Positions 34,935-43,354 of a stretch of DNA of 64,000 bases are shown piece after piece. The position numbers and the translations under genes are program-made. The notes under the pieces were generated by a model. That model ran no database searches. It was not told the DNA's origin and saw only the letters and a list, made by a program, of their open reading frames with translations. The DNA comes from Pseudomonadota bacterium. GTDB taxonomy: Bacteria > Pseudomonadota > Alphaproteobacteria > Reyranellales > Reyranellaceae. Numbering within the stretch: the first letter of the stretch is position 1; each line of letters begins with the position of its first letter. The stretch covers positions 186,001-250,000 of the forward strand of contig JAFEBU010000073.1 of the NCBI GenBank assembly GCA_018242505.1, written 5' to 3'.

Positions 34935-35834
34935 ATGCGGAGCAAGCTTCTCTGGGGCTGCCTCATCGCGGGGGCGACAATTTCCATGATGGCTGCCGGC
35001 GCGCAAGCGGCTGATGATTGCCCCAATGATGGCGTCGTGCGGTTCGGTGTCGAACCATACGATACAGCGCCGAAGCTGGTCCCGATTTACGACCATATCG
35101 GCAAGCTGATCAGCGAGAAGCTCGGCTGCCAGGTAAAGGTCTTCGTCACCACGAACTACAACGCTGAAATCGAGGCGATGCGTAACAAGAAGCTCGAGGT
35201 CGGTGAATTCGGTCCACTTGGCTATGTACTGGCCCATCAGATCGCCAAGGCCGAGGCCGTAGCGGCATTCGGCACACCTGACGGTAAGCCCGCCGCCTAC
35301 TGGGCAAGCCTCGTGACCTACCCCTCCTCCGGCATCAAGACGGTTGCCGATATCAAGGGACACACCTTCGCCTTTTCCGATCCAACTTCCACCTCCGGGC
35401 ACCTCTTCCCGGCATACGGCCTGCGCAAGGCCGGTATCGATCCGGACAAGGACATTCGCGCGATCTATGCCGGCAGTCACACCTCATCGTACGAGGCTCT
35501 CTACAACAAGAAGGTCGACGCAGGCGAATTGAACAGCGAACAGCTCGAGTCGGCAAAGCAGCGCGGTCACTATAAGGATGGCGACCTGGTCTTTCTCTGG
35601 AAGTCCGACCCGATCCCCACCGATCCGATCACGGTGCGCGGCGATCTGCCCGAGAATTTCAAGAAGCGCTTGGTCGACGTGCTGCAAACCCTCGATCTGT
35701 CGCAACTTCCGGCCTCCGACCGCAAGATCATGGGCATGAGCGGCCAGCGCTTCGTGCCGCAGACGGACGGTGCTTATGACGGCATCCGCGATCTCGTGAA
35801 GACGCTCAACATCGATCTCGGCAAGCTGAGCTGA
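34935..35834 (+). CDS. phnD: Phosphate/phosphite/phosphonate ABC transporter substrate-binding protein
   Basis: 299 aa. Signal peptide KLLWGCLIAGATISMMAAGAQA, mature C-P-N-D-G-V-V-R-F-G-V-E-P-Y-D. PhnD/PtxB-type (type II binding fold) features: VKVFVTTNYNAEIEAM, EFGPLGYVLA, and the phosphonate-binding loop FSDPTSTSGHLFPAYGLRKAGIDP followed by GSHTSSYEALYNKKVDAG. Ligand could be phosphonate, phosphite or hypophosphite. First gene of a three-gene transporter operon. Confidence 0.9.
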   Translation: MRSKLLWGCLIAGATISMMAAGAQAADDCPNDGVVRFGVEPYDTAPKLVPIYDHIGKLISEKLGCQVKVFVTTNYNAEIEAMRNKKLEVGEFGPLGYVLAHQIAKAEAVAAFGTPDGKPAAYWASLVTYPSSGIKTVADIKGHTFAFSDPTSTSGHLFPAYGLRKAGIDPDKDIRAIYAGSHTSSYEALYNKKVDAGELNSEQLESAKQRGHYKDGDLVFLWKSDPIPTDPITVRGDLPENFKKRLVDVLQTLDLSQLPASDRKIMGMSGQRFVPQTDGAYDGIRDLVKTLNIDLGKLS

Positions 35835-35850
35835 TCGGGGCCGGACCGTC

Positions 35851-36594
35851 ATGTTGGACATTCGCCGGCTCTCGCTCAGATACCCGAATGGCAAGCTCGC
35901 CCTTGCCGACTTCGACATCACCGTGGGGGCCGGCGAACTGGTCATCGTGCTCGGCGGCAACGGCAGCGGCAAGACGACGCTGATGCGTTGCATAACGCGC
36001 ACGCTGCAGCCGAGCGAGGGCAGTGTGTGCGTGAACGGGACCGATCTCACGCGTCTCACCGGCGAGAGGCTGCGCTGTGCCCGTCTGGAGTTGGCCCTGA
36101 TCTCGCAGCATGCCAGCCTGGTACGCCGCCGCAGCGTGCTGGCCAACGTCGCCAGCGGCGCGCTTGGCCGGTATGGCAGCTGGTTCACTGCGCTGGGAGG
36201 CCTGCCTGCCATGGAGTTGCACCTGGCGAACGGCTATCTGGCCGAAGTCGGGCTTGGTCATCTCGCCCACCAGCGTGCCGGCACATTGTCCGGTGGCCAA
36301 GCGCAGCGGGTCGCCATCGCGCGCGCCCTCGCCCAGCGACCGCGCGTCCTCCTCGCAGACGAGCCGGTTGCCAGCCTGGATCCCGAGGCGGCGGAGGACA
36401 TCATGAAACTCCTGCGCCGGCTCGCTGGTGAAGAGAATCTGGCCATCCTTTGCGTGCTGCATCAGATCGAACTGGCCTACGCCTACGCTGATCGCGTGGT
36501 CGGCATCCGGGACGGCCGCATGGCGTTCGACCTGCCGCGTGCCGAGGTCTCGCCCGACGAGGTGCGCCACCTCTATCTCAGCCGGGCAGCATGA
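35851..36594 (+). CDS. phnC: Phosphonate-type ABC transporter ATP-binding protein
   Basis: 247 aa. Walker A GGNGSGKTT, Q-loop ISQHASLVRRRSVLANVASG, signature LSGGQAQR, Walker B VLLADEPVASLDP, H-loop VLHQIELAYAYADR. The LVxRxSVLxNVxxGxLG stretch is diagnostic for PhnC-type ATPases. It lies 16 bp after phnD and overlaps phnE by 4 bp. Confidence 0.92.
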   Translation: MLDIRRLSLRYPNGKLALADFDITVGAGELVIVLGGNGSGKTTLMRCITRTLQPSEGSVCVNGTDLTRLTGERLRCARLELALISQHASLVRRRSVLANVASGALGRYGSWFTALGGLPAMELHLANGYLAEVGLGHLAHQRAGTLSGGQAQRVAIARALAQRPRVLLADEPVASLDPEAAEDIMKLLRRLAGEENLAILCVLHQIELAYAYADRVVGIRDGRMAFDLPRAEVSPDEVRHLYLSRAA

Positions 36595-37412
36595 CGGCGA
36601 CCCACCTTCCACCCAACGAGCCGCACACCAGAACAGCTGATAGCTGGTCTCATGCTTTCGCGAGCGCCGTGCGTATCGTTCTTGTCCTGATCGCGATCCT
36701 GGTCGTCGTTCAGGCACTGTTCGTTGTTCAGGTACGGCCGCAGGATCTGGTGACGGGCTTCCACGGCATGGTCGACATCCTTCGCCGTTCGATGCCGCCG
36801 GACTTCTCCAATCTCAGCACCGTTCTCTGGCCCGCTCTGGAGACGATCGACATCGCGATCTTCGGCACGCTGGCCGGTCTCGTGCTCTCGATGCCGCTTG
36901 CTATCGTCGCAGCCGCCAACGTCACGCCCTCCCGCCTGTTATATTACGCATCCCGCGGCGTCATCGGCCTTACGCGCTCGGTGCCCGACCTCGTCTGGGC
37001 TCTGCTCTTCGTCACAGCGGTGGGTCTCGGCCCTTTTCCCGGCGGGCTGGCGCTCGCTGTGCACTCGATTGGCATGATGGGCCGGCTGTTTGCCGAAACC
37101 ATCGAGCACATGGATATGGCGCCCATCGACGCGTTATCCCTGACCGGTGCGCGGCGAATGCAGATCTTCACGCATGGCGTCCTGCCCTCAGTGCTCCCGT
37201 CCTTGCTCGGCATCAGCCTCTATCGCCTGGACGAGAATATCCGCTCCTCGCTGGTACTTGGCTTTGTGGGCGCAGGCGGAATCGGATTCCAGCTCCTGAC
37301 GGCGATGAACCTCTTCCAGTATCAGCAGGTTTCGGTCCTGCTGATCGTTACCTTCGTTATCGTGCTGACCGCTGAACGGCTCTCAGCCATTGCACGCGAG
37401 CGGCTGGCCTGA
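36591..37412 (+). CDS. phnE: Phosphonate-type ABC transporter permease
   Basis: 273 aa, about five to six membrane helices after a polar N-terminus of about 25 residues. PhnE features: ALETIDIAIFGTLAGLVLSMPLAIVAAANVTP, RSVPDLVWALLFV and the EAA-like loop EHMDMAPIDALSLTGARRMQIFTHGVLP. A single permease gene, so the channel would be a homodimer. Start overlaps the phnC stop (ATGA). Confidence 0.92.
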   Translation: MTATHLPPNEPHTRTADSWSHAFASAVRIVLVLIAILVVVQALFVVQVRPQDLVTGFHGMVDILRRSMPPDFSNLSTVLWPALETIDIAIFGTLAGLVLSMPLAIVAAANVTPSRLLYYASRGVIGLTRSVPDLVWALLFVTAVGLGPFPGGLALAVHSIGMMGRLFAETIEHMDMAPIDALSLTGARRMQIFTHGVLPSVLPSLLGISLYRLDENIRSSLVLGFVGAGGIGFQLLTAMNLFQYQQVSVLLIVTFVIVLTAERLSAIARERLA

Positions 37413-37425
37413 CCGACAGGTTCGA

Positions 37426-38613
<1,188 letters not shown>

Positions 38614-38614
38614 C

Positions 38615-38672
38615 GGAGCGTACCGCTCCAGGGGCGCCTCTTGTCGCGAGCGCCACTGGAGGGGCGCGCTCC
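38615..38672. repeat. REP-like inverted pair, copy 1
   Basis: Left arm of about 26 bp beginning GGAGCGTACCGCTCCAGGGG (38615-38640) and right arm GAGCGCCACTGGAGGGGCGC plus GCTCC (38648-38672). The arms are reverse complements apart from a few changes. The same paired element recurs at 44957-45014. Short extragenic palindromes of this kind are often dispersed in many copies. Confidence 0.6.
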
Positions 38673-39310
38673 TATGAGAACCACGTATCGATGTCCTTCG
38701 TGAACGGGAGACCGGCTGTCTCACCGAGGACTTGGTGTCCCATACCGGCGCCGACGAGAAAAGCCTCTTGATGCGACACGGCGTTCGCCCTGAGCAGGGC
38801 GCGAATCGCCGGTCCGTCATGGCCCCAACCGATCGCCTCGACCTTGCCGTCGAAGGCGCGATTGATAAGGGCAAGGAAATCGGCCCGCTCCGCCTCGCCC
38901 AACGCCGGCACGGCGTCGATGTCGCCCAGCAGGAACAGCCGGCCGCCAAACTTGCCGACCAGCGCTGCGACGGAGTTGCGCGGCTCGACGACGATTTCGC
39001 CTTTCGGACCGCGCCGGACCCGAGCGGCCAGCGACAGCGGCAGGACGGCCGAGCCAAGATGGGCGCCGGTATTCATCAGGGCCGCCGTCAGCTCGCGATA
39101 GGTGATCCCCATCCGCTCGGCCCGCCGGACGCGCATTTTCGCCACCTCGGGGTTGGGGGTCTTCCAGGCCTTGGCCGTGGCGCGCCGCCACACCCAGGCC
39201 TCCCATGACATATCGAAGGTCGGCCCGTTGTTGTGGCCGATACCTGGCCTGCGCAGCAGGGCCTCGACATTGGCATGCCGTACCCCTAGACGGTCGAAGC
39301 GATCACCCAT
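38672..39310 (-). CDS. Hypothetical protein with GHNNGP motif
   Basis: 212 aa from ATG 39310. Near residue 24 it has IGHNNGPTFDMSWEAWVWRR, a short motif (G-H-N-x-G-P) common in otherwise unrelated alphaproteobacterial proteins. Then follows a basic middle with VRRAERMGITYRELTAALMN and a C-terminal alpha/beta-looking half (GKFGGRLFLLGDIDAVPALG, EAIGWGHDGPAIRALLRAN). No signal peptide or membrane segment. I do not recognise a function. Divergent from the tcuA-like gene with 60 bp between. Confidence 0.7.
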   Translation of the reverse strand: MGDRFDRLGVRHANVEALLRRPGIGHNNGPTFDMSWEAWVWRRATAKAWKTPNPEVAKMRVRRAERMGITYRELTAALMNTGAHLGSAVLPLSLAARVRRGPKGEIVVEPRNSVAALVGKFGGRLFLLGDIDAVPALGEAERADFLALINRAFDGKVEAIGWGHDGPAIRALLRANAVSHQEAFLVGAGMGHQVLGETAGLPFTKDIDTWFS

Positions 39311-39370
39311 TACGTCACCGTAGTGCAAGGATGATGCCAAATCGAGAAATGCCCAACCGGGGAGCGTAAG

Positions 39371-40861
39371 GTGGACGATTTTCAGGTCGATGTTCTGGTC
39401 GTTGGGGCGGGAAACGCGGCAGCTTGTGCCGCACTGGCGGCACGCGAGGCCGGCGCATCCGTAGCCATGCTGGAGGCCGCCCCGGAAGCCGAACGCGGCG
39501 GCAACAGCACCTATACCGCCGGCGCCATGCGGGTGGTGTTTCATGGCGTCGACGATCTCGTCCAGCTCTACGACCTCACCGAGGACGAGAAGCGGGACGT
39601 CGATTTCGGCAGCTACAGCGCCGACCAGTATCTCGACGACATGGGCCGCGTGACCAACTATCGCTGCGACCCCGAGCTCACCGACATCCTGATCGGGCGG
39701 AGCTTCGACACCCTGAAGTGGATGCGCTCGAAGGGCGTGCGCTTCCAGCCAAGCTACGGCCGGCAGGCCTTCAAGGTGAACGGCAAATACAAGTTCTGGG
39801 GCGGCCTGGCGGTCGAGGCCTGGGGCGGCGGCCCAGGCCTCGTCGATCTCGAGCACAAGGCGGCGGTCAAGGCCGGCATTCCCATCCATTACGAGACGGC
39901 GGCCATGTCGCTGATCGAGGAGGATGGCGTGGTGCGCGGCGTGATCGCCCGCCACAAGGGCCGCAAGGTCCGGATCGGCGCGAGGGCCGTGGTCCTGGCC
40001 TGCGGTGGCTTCGAAAGCAATGCCGAGATGCGCACCCGCTATCTCGGCCCCACTTGGGATCTTGCCAAGGTGCGAGGCACGCGGTTCAACACGGGCGCCG
40101 GCATCAACATGGCGCTGGCGGTCGGCGCCAAGCCGCATGGCAACTGGTCGGGCGGCCATGCCGTGGGCTGGGACATGAATGCGCCGGAGTTCGGCGATCT
40201 CGATGTGGGCGACAACTTCCAGAAGCATTCCTATCCGCTCGGCATCATGGTGAATGCCAACGGTGTGCGCTTCGTCGACGAGGGCGCCGACTTCCGCAAC
40301 TACACTTATGCCAAGTATGGCGCCGTGATCCTGGCCCAGCCGCAGCAATTCGCGTGGCAGATCTTCGATTCCAAGGTGCTCGACAAGCTGCGCGACGAAT
40401 ACCGCATCAAACGCGTCACCAAGGTGCGCGCCGATACGATCGAGGAGCTGGTCAGGAAGCTCGAGGGTGTCGATGCCGAGCAGTTCCTGAAGACGATCAA
40501 GGAATGGAACGCCGCAGTGATGACCGACATCCCGTTCAACCCGGCGGTCAAGGATGGCCGCGGCACGCGCGGCCTCGCGGTGCCCAAGAGCAATTGGGCC
40601 AACACGATCGATACGCCGCCATTCGAGGCCTATGCCGTGACCTGTGGCCTCACCTTCACCTTCGGCGGTCTCAAGATCACCCCCAATGGCGAGGTCGAGA
40701 GCACCGACGGCCACCCTATCCCCGGACTGTTCGCCGCCGGTGAGCTGGTCGGCGGCCTCTTCTATCACAACTATCCGGGCGGCACGGGTCTCGTCTCCGG
40801 CGCCGTGCTGGGCAAGCTCGCCGGCGACAGTGCCGGTCGCTACGTTGCCGGGAAGAACTGA
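39371..40861 (+). CDS. tcuA: FAD-dependent tricarballylate dehydrogenase TcuA-like
   Basis: 496 aa, GTG start after GGAGCGTAAG. FAD-binding VLVVGAGNAAACAALAAREAGA with a glutamate at the end of beta-2 (LEAAPEAERGGNSTYTAGAM), then the TcuA-specific GGNST and FNTGAGINMALAVGAKPHGNW. The C-terminal FTFGGLKITPNGEVEST, PGLFAAGELVGGLFYHNYPGGTGL and VSGAVLGKLAG are typical of FrdA/TcuA flavoproteins. It oxidises tricarballylate to cis-aconitate in Salmonella; here the tricarboxylate-type Bug receptor nearby supports a related role. The iron-sulfur partner tcuB is not in the window. Confidence 0.88.
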   Translation: MDDFQVDVLVVGAGNAAACAALAAREAGASVAMLEAAPEAERGGNSTYTAGAMRVVFHGVDDLVQLYDLTEDEKRDVDFGSYSADQYLDDMGRVTNYRCDPELTDILIGRSFDTLKWMRSKGVRFQPSYGRQAFKVNGKYKFWGGLAVEAWGGGPGLVDLEHKAAVKAGIPIHYETAAMSLIEEDGVVRGVIARHKGRKVRIGARAVVLACGGFESNAEMRTRYLGPTWDLAKVRGTRFNTGAGINMALAVGAKPHGNWSGGHAVGWDMNAPEFGDLDVGDNFQKHSYPLGIMVNANGVRFVDEGADFRNYTYAKYGAVILAQPQQFAWQIFDSKVLDKLRDEYRIKRVTKVRADTIEELVRKLEGVDAEQFLKTIKEWNAAVMTDIPFNPAVKDGRGTRGLAVPKSNWANTIDTPPFEAYAVTCGLTFTFGGLKITPNGEVESTDGHPIPGLFAAGELVGGLFYHNYPGGTGLVSGAVLGKLAGDSAGRYVAGKN

Positions 40862-40871
40862 CCGGAGGACC

Positions 40872-41483
40872 ATGTCCGACGAGGCGGACCGGGTCGTCGA
40901 CCTCTACGATCGACATGCGGCGTCCTGGGATCACGACCGTAGGCGCGACCTCGTCATCGAACGGGCTTGGCTCGATCGCCTGTTGGCGCTTGTCCGGCCT
41001 GGCGGCGCTCTGCTCGACCTCGGCTGCGCGACCGGCGAACCGATCGCCCGCTACCTCATGCAGGCAGGCCACGCCGTGACCGGGATCGACTCATCGCCGG
41101 CCATGATCGCGATATGCCGACAGCGCTTTCCTGCAAGTGAATGGCATGTCGCGGACATGCGCATGCTCGACCTGAGGCGGACCTTCGACGGCATCGTCGC
41201 CTGGGACAGCTTCTTCCATCTCGGACGCGGCGACCAACGACGCATGTTCCCCCTCTTCGACCGGCATGCGGCGCCTGGTGCAATGCTGCTCTTCACCAGC
41301 GGCCCGTCCGATGGCGTGGCGATCGGCGACTACAAAGGCGAGTCACTCCACCATGCCAGCCTCGACCCACAGCAATACCGCGCGCTGCTGACCGAAAATC
41401 ACTTTGAGGTCGAGAGGCATATCGCCGAGGACCCGGACAGCGGCGGCCATACCGTCTGGCTGTGCCGCAAGACTATCCCTTAG
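40872..41483 (+). CDS. Class I SAM-dependent methyltransferase
   Basis: 203 aa from ATG 40872 (CGGAGGA just upstream). SAM motif I LLDLGCATGEPIARYL, motif II-like GIDSSPAMIAICRQRFP, a D-x-R-M acidic site (HVADMRMLDL) and the motif-IV region FDGIVAWDSFFHLGRGDQRRMFP. Small-molecule methyltransferase of the Methyltransf_25 type. It starts 10 bp after tcuA, so is probably cotranscribed. Substrate unknown. Confidence 0.9.
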   Translation: MSDEADRVVDLYDRHAASWDHDRRRDLVIERAWLDRLLALVRPGGALLDLGCATGEPIARYLMQAGHAVTGIDSSPAMIAICRQRFPASEWHVADMRMLDLRRTFDGIVAWDSFFHLGRGDQRRMFPLFDRHAAPGAMLLFTSGPSDGVAIGDYKGESLHHASLDPQQYRALLTENHFEVERHIAEDPDSGGHTVWLCRKTIP

Positions 41484-41507
41484 AATAAACATGAACAGGA
41501 GGCTTTC

Positions 41508-42485
41508 ATGAACAACTTCTCCCGCCGCCACGCGCTGGCGCTTGGATCGGCATCCTTTCTCCTGCCATCGGCGTTGCGGGCCCAGGGAGCCTGGCCAACC
41601 GGTCCGGTGACTTTTGTTGTCGGCTATGCCGCAGGCGGCAGCACGGACATCAATGCCCGCGAGCTCGCAAACGTCATGACGCCGATCGTCGGCCAGCAGA
41701 TCGTCATTGACAACAAGGGCGGTGCAGCCGGATCCATCGGCCTGCGCGCCGTGGCGGCCGCCAAGCCGGACGGCCAGACGCTGTTCGTCGCCGTCGGCAC
41801 CAACGTGATCATCAACCCGCACGTCCAGAAGGGCATGATCGACACTCTCTCCAGCCTGGCGCCGATCTGCCAAGTGACGGACTACCAGTACGTTTTGGTG
41901 GTGGGCAAGAAAGTGCCGGCCAACAACGCGGCCGAACTGGTAGCGATGGCCAAGAAGGAGCCCGACACGCTCACCTATTCGTCGTCGGGCGTGGGCGGCA
42001 ACAATCACCTCGCCGGCGCGCTGTTCGCCAAGGCGGCCGGTATCAAGATCACCCATGTCCCCTACAAGGGAACGGGGCCGGCCGTGGCCGACGTGATCAA
42101 CGGTCAGATCACGATGAATTTCTCGTCGCTGCCGCCCGCGGTGTCGCAGATCAAGGGCGGCAATCTCAAGGCCCTGGCCGTGACCGGCAACAAGCGCGTG
42201 AAGTCGCTGCCCGACGTGCCGACGCTCAAGGAGCAGGGCGTCGACGTCGTCGTGACCAGCTGGCAGGGCCTGTTCGCACCGGCCAAAACACCCGACGCCA
42301 TCCTCGACAAGATCGAGCATTCCACAAAGGAGGCGATGAAGAATCCGAAGTGGGAGGAGGCTCTGGCCCGCGACGGCCTCGAGCAGCCGCCGCAACGCAC
42401 CCGCGCAGAGTTCACCAAGTTCGTGGCCGACGAGCACGCATTCTGGGGCAAGACGCTGAAGGCGCTCAATATCGAAATGGAATGA
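41508..42485 (+). CDS. Tripartite tricarboxylate transporter (Bug) substrate-binding protein
   Basis: 325 aa. Twin-arginine-like export signal SRRHALALGSASFLLPSALRAQ; mature W-P-T-G-P-V-T-F-V-V-G-Y-A-A-G-G. Bug family pattern: GGSTDINARELANVM, VIDNKGGAAGSIGLRAVAAAKPDG, YKGTGPAVADVINGQI and KSLPDVPTLKEQG. Binds a carboxylate in the periplasm. No TctA/TctB membrane genes lie nearby, as is usual for orphan Bug receptors. With tcuA it suggests uptake and oxidation of a tricarboxylate. Confidence 0.93.
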   Translation: MNNFSRRHALALGSASFLLPSALRAQGAWPTGPVTFVVGYAAGGSTDINARELANVMTPIVGQQIVIDNKGGAAGSIGLRAVAAAKPDGQTLFVAVGTNVIINPHVQKGMIDTLSSLAPICQVTDYQYVLVVGKKVPANNAAELVAMAKKEPDTLTYSSSGVGGNNHLAGALFAKAAGIKITHVPYKGTGPAVADVINGQITMNFSSLPPAVSQIKGGNLKALAVTGNKRVKSLPDVPTLKEQGVDVVVTSWQGLFAPAKTPDAILDKIEHSTKEAMKNPKWEEALARDGLEQPPQRTRAEFTKFVADEHAFWGKTLKALNIEME

Positions 42486-42490
42486 CCCTA

Positions 42491-42509
42491 GGCGCGACGA
42501 CGTCGCGCC
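42491..42509. terminator. Hairpin between convergent Bug and selenoprotein genes
   Basis: Perfect 8-bp stem GGCGCGAC / GTCGCGCC with loop GAC, 5 nt after the Bug receptor stop. No U-tract on either strand, so termination is only suggested by position. Confidence 0.4.
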
Positions 42510-42552
42510 AAGAGTCACCCTGAGGTCGGGTGCCGAAGGATATTCCGCGGCC

Positions 42553-43101
42553 TCAGCGTTTCGGGACCACGCAGAAGCCCTGTGCCTCGACACCCAGGGT
42601 CGGGTTGAACTTGCTGCGGAAGTTCTCGAACGCGATGGCCGCCGTCAGCTCGACGAGCTGCGCTTCGGTGAAATGCCGCTTCAATTCGGCAAAGAAAGCA
42701 TCGTCGACCTGTTGGTCGGTGTGGGTGATGCGCTCGGCATATTCGAGCGCTGCGCGCTCGGCGGCATTGAACAGCTTGCTGTCGCGCCAAGTCAGCAGCT
42801 CCGAGACCTTGGCCAGGCCATCTTGGGTTTCCGTCAGACTGACGGAATTGATGTCAATTCAAAACGGGCACCCGTTGATGGACGCCACGCGCAGATAGAC
42901 GAGCGGCAGCATTCCCTTGGGCAGCCGGCCCGACTGCGCAATCGCCTGACCGAGCTGCTGAGCCGCCTTGAGAATCGGCGGGCAATGCGCCATCACTTTG
43001 GTCGGATTGAGCACGTCGCCGAACATCTCGCGCTGTTTGTCGAAGATCGGCTTCAGCGTCGGATCGCCGCCATCATCGGCAATTTCACTCACTCGGGGCA
43101 T
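42553..43101 (-). CDS. Carboxymuconolactone decarboxylase/AhpD-like selenoprotein (in-frame UGA read as Sec81)
   Basis: ATG 43101 with GGAGGAG 6 nt upstream gives 80 residues ending SINGCPF, then TGA (42861-42859). The same frame runs on for 101 sense codons (IDINSVSLTETQDGLAKVSE to FCVVPKR, stop 42555-42553) and is clearly the second half of the same CMD fold: ERAALEYAERITHTDQQVDD and LTAAIAFENFRSKFNP. The UGA falls exactly on the second cysteine of the CxxC redox centre, giving C-P-F-U; homologues have Cys here. A SECIS-like hairpin follows. The full product is 182 aa with Cys78 and Sec81. Such proteins reduce peroxides or hydroperoxides. Sec-type AhpD relatives are known from metagenomes; function of this one is inferred. 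Confidence 0.85.
42829..42847 (-). promoter_or_regulatory. Candidate bacterial SECIS element
   Basis: In the mRNA: UUCCGUCA, loop GUC, UGACGGAA, a perfect 8-bp stem. If the A-U closing pair is open the loop is AGUCU, close to the AGGUCU loop of E. coli fdhF. The apical loop starts 19 nt after the UGA, and its first base is G; both fit published bacterial SECIS criteria. It would bind SelB and must be translated, which it is, in frame. Confidence 0.75.
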
Positions 43102-43268
43102 CGGAACTCCTCCATCGGTCCGAGAATATCATAGCTCTGATATATTGGCCGGCGCGACAAGCTTTTCTCGTGCCCGTCCAAATGCCCTCGACCGGCGCTA
43201 GCAGACTCTTGAAAAAGAGTTTGAGCCCTGCACCCAGGCAATATCGATTCAAGTCAAGGGCAGCGCTG

Positions 43269-43304
43269 AGACCGCACGCTGGAGTCTAGATTGTGCCGGT
43301 CTCG
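43269..43304. repeat. Dyad downstream of serA
   Basis: GAGACCGCAC (43269-43278) and GTGCCGGTCTC (43294-43304) pair with one bulged base across a 15-nt loop, 51 nt past the serA stop. A second small hairpin ACTCTT-GAAA-AAGAGT is at 43205-43220. Neither has a U-tract. The 253-bp gap between serA and the selenoprotein gene holds nothing else I can identify. Confidence 0.4.
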
Positions 43305-43354
43305 ATTCGAGTGCTGAGCGTCATGTCGTGGTTCCCGACTCTTCCAACAGCCTG

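Noticed and set aside
42510..42545. GTCACCCTGAGGT-like dispersed repeat after the Bug gene
   Set aside because: It resembles short extragenic repeats of alphaproteobacteria, but only one partial copy is in the window, so it cannot be supported.
42515..42790. Separate minus-strand frame of 91 codons overlapping the 3' half of the CMD gene
   Set aside because: Arg/His-rich shadow frame. The family sequence is in the frame of the UGA.
42859..43101. 80-residue truncated CMD protein as a finished gene
   Set aside because: Ends exactly at the redox motif and the same frame continues with the rest of the fold. Sec read-through explains it better.
43205..43220. ACTCTT-GAAA-AAGAGT hairpin as a transcription terminator
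   Set aside because: Stem is only 6 bp and no U-tract follows on either strand.
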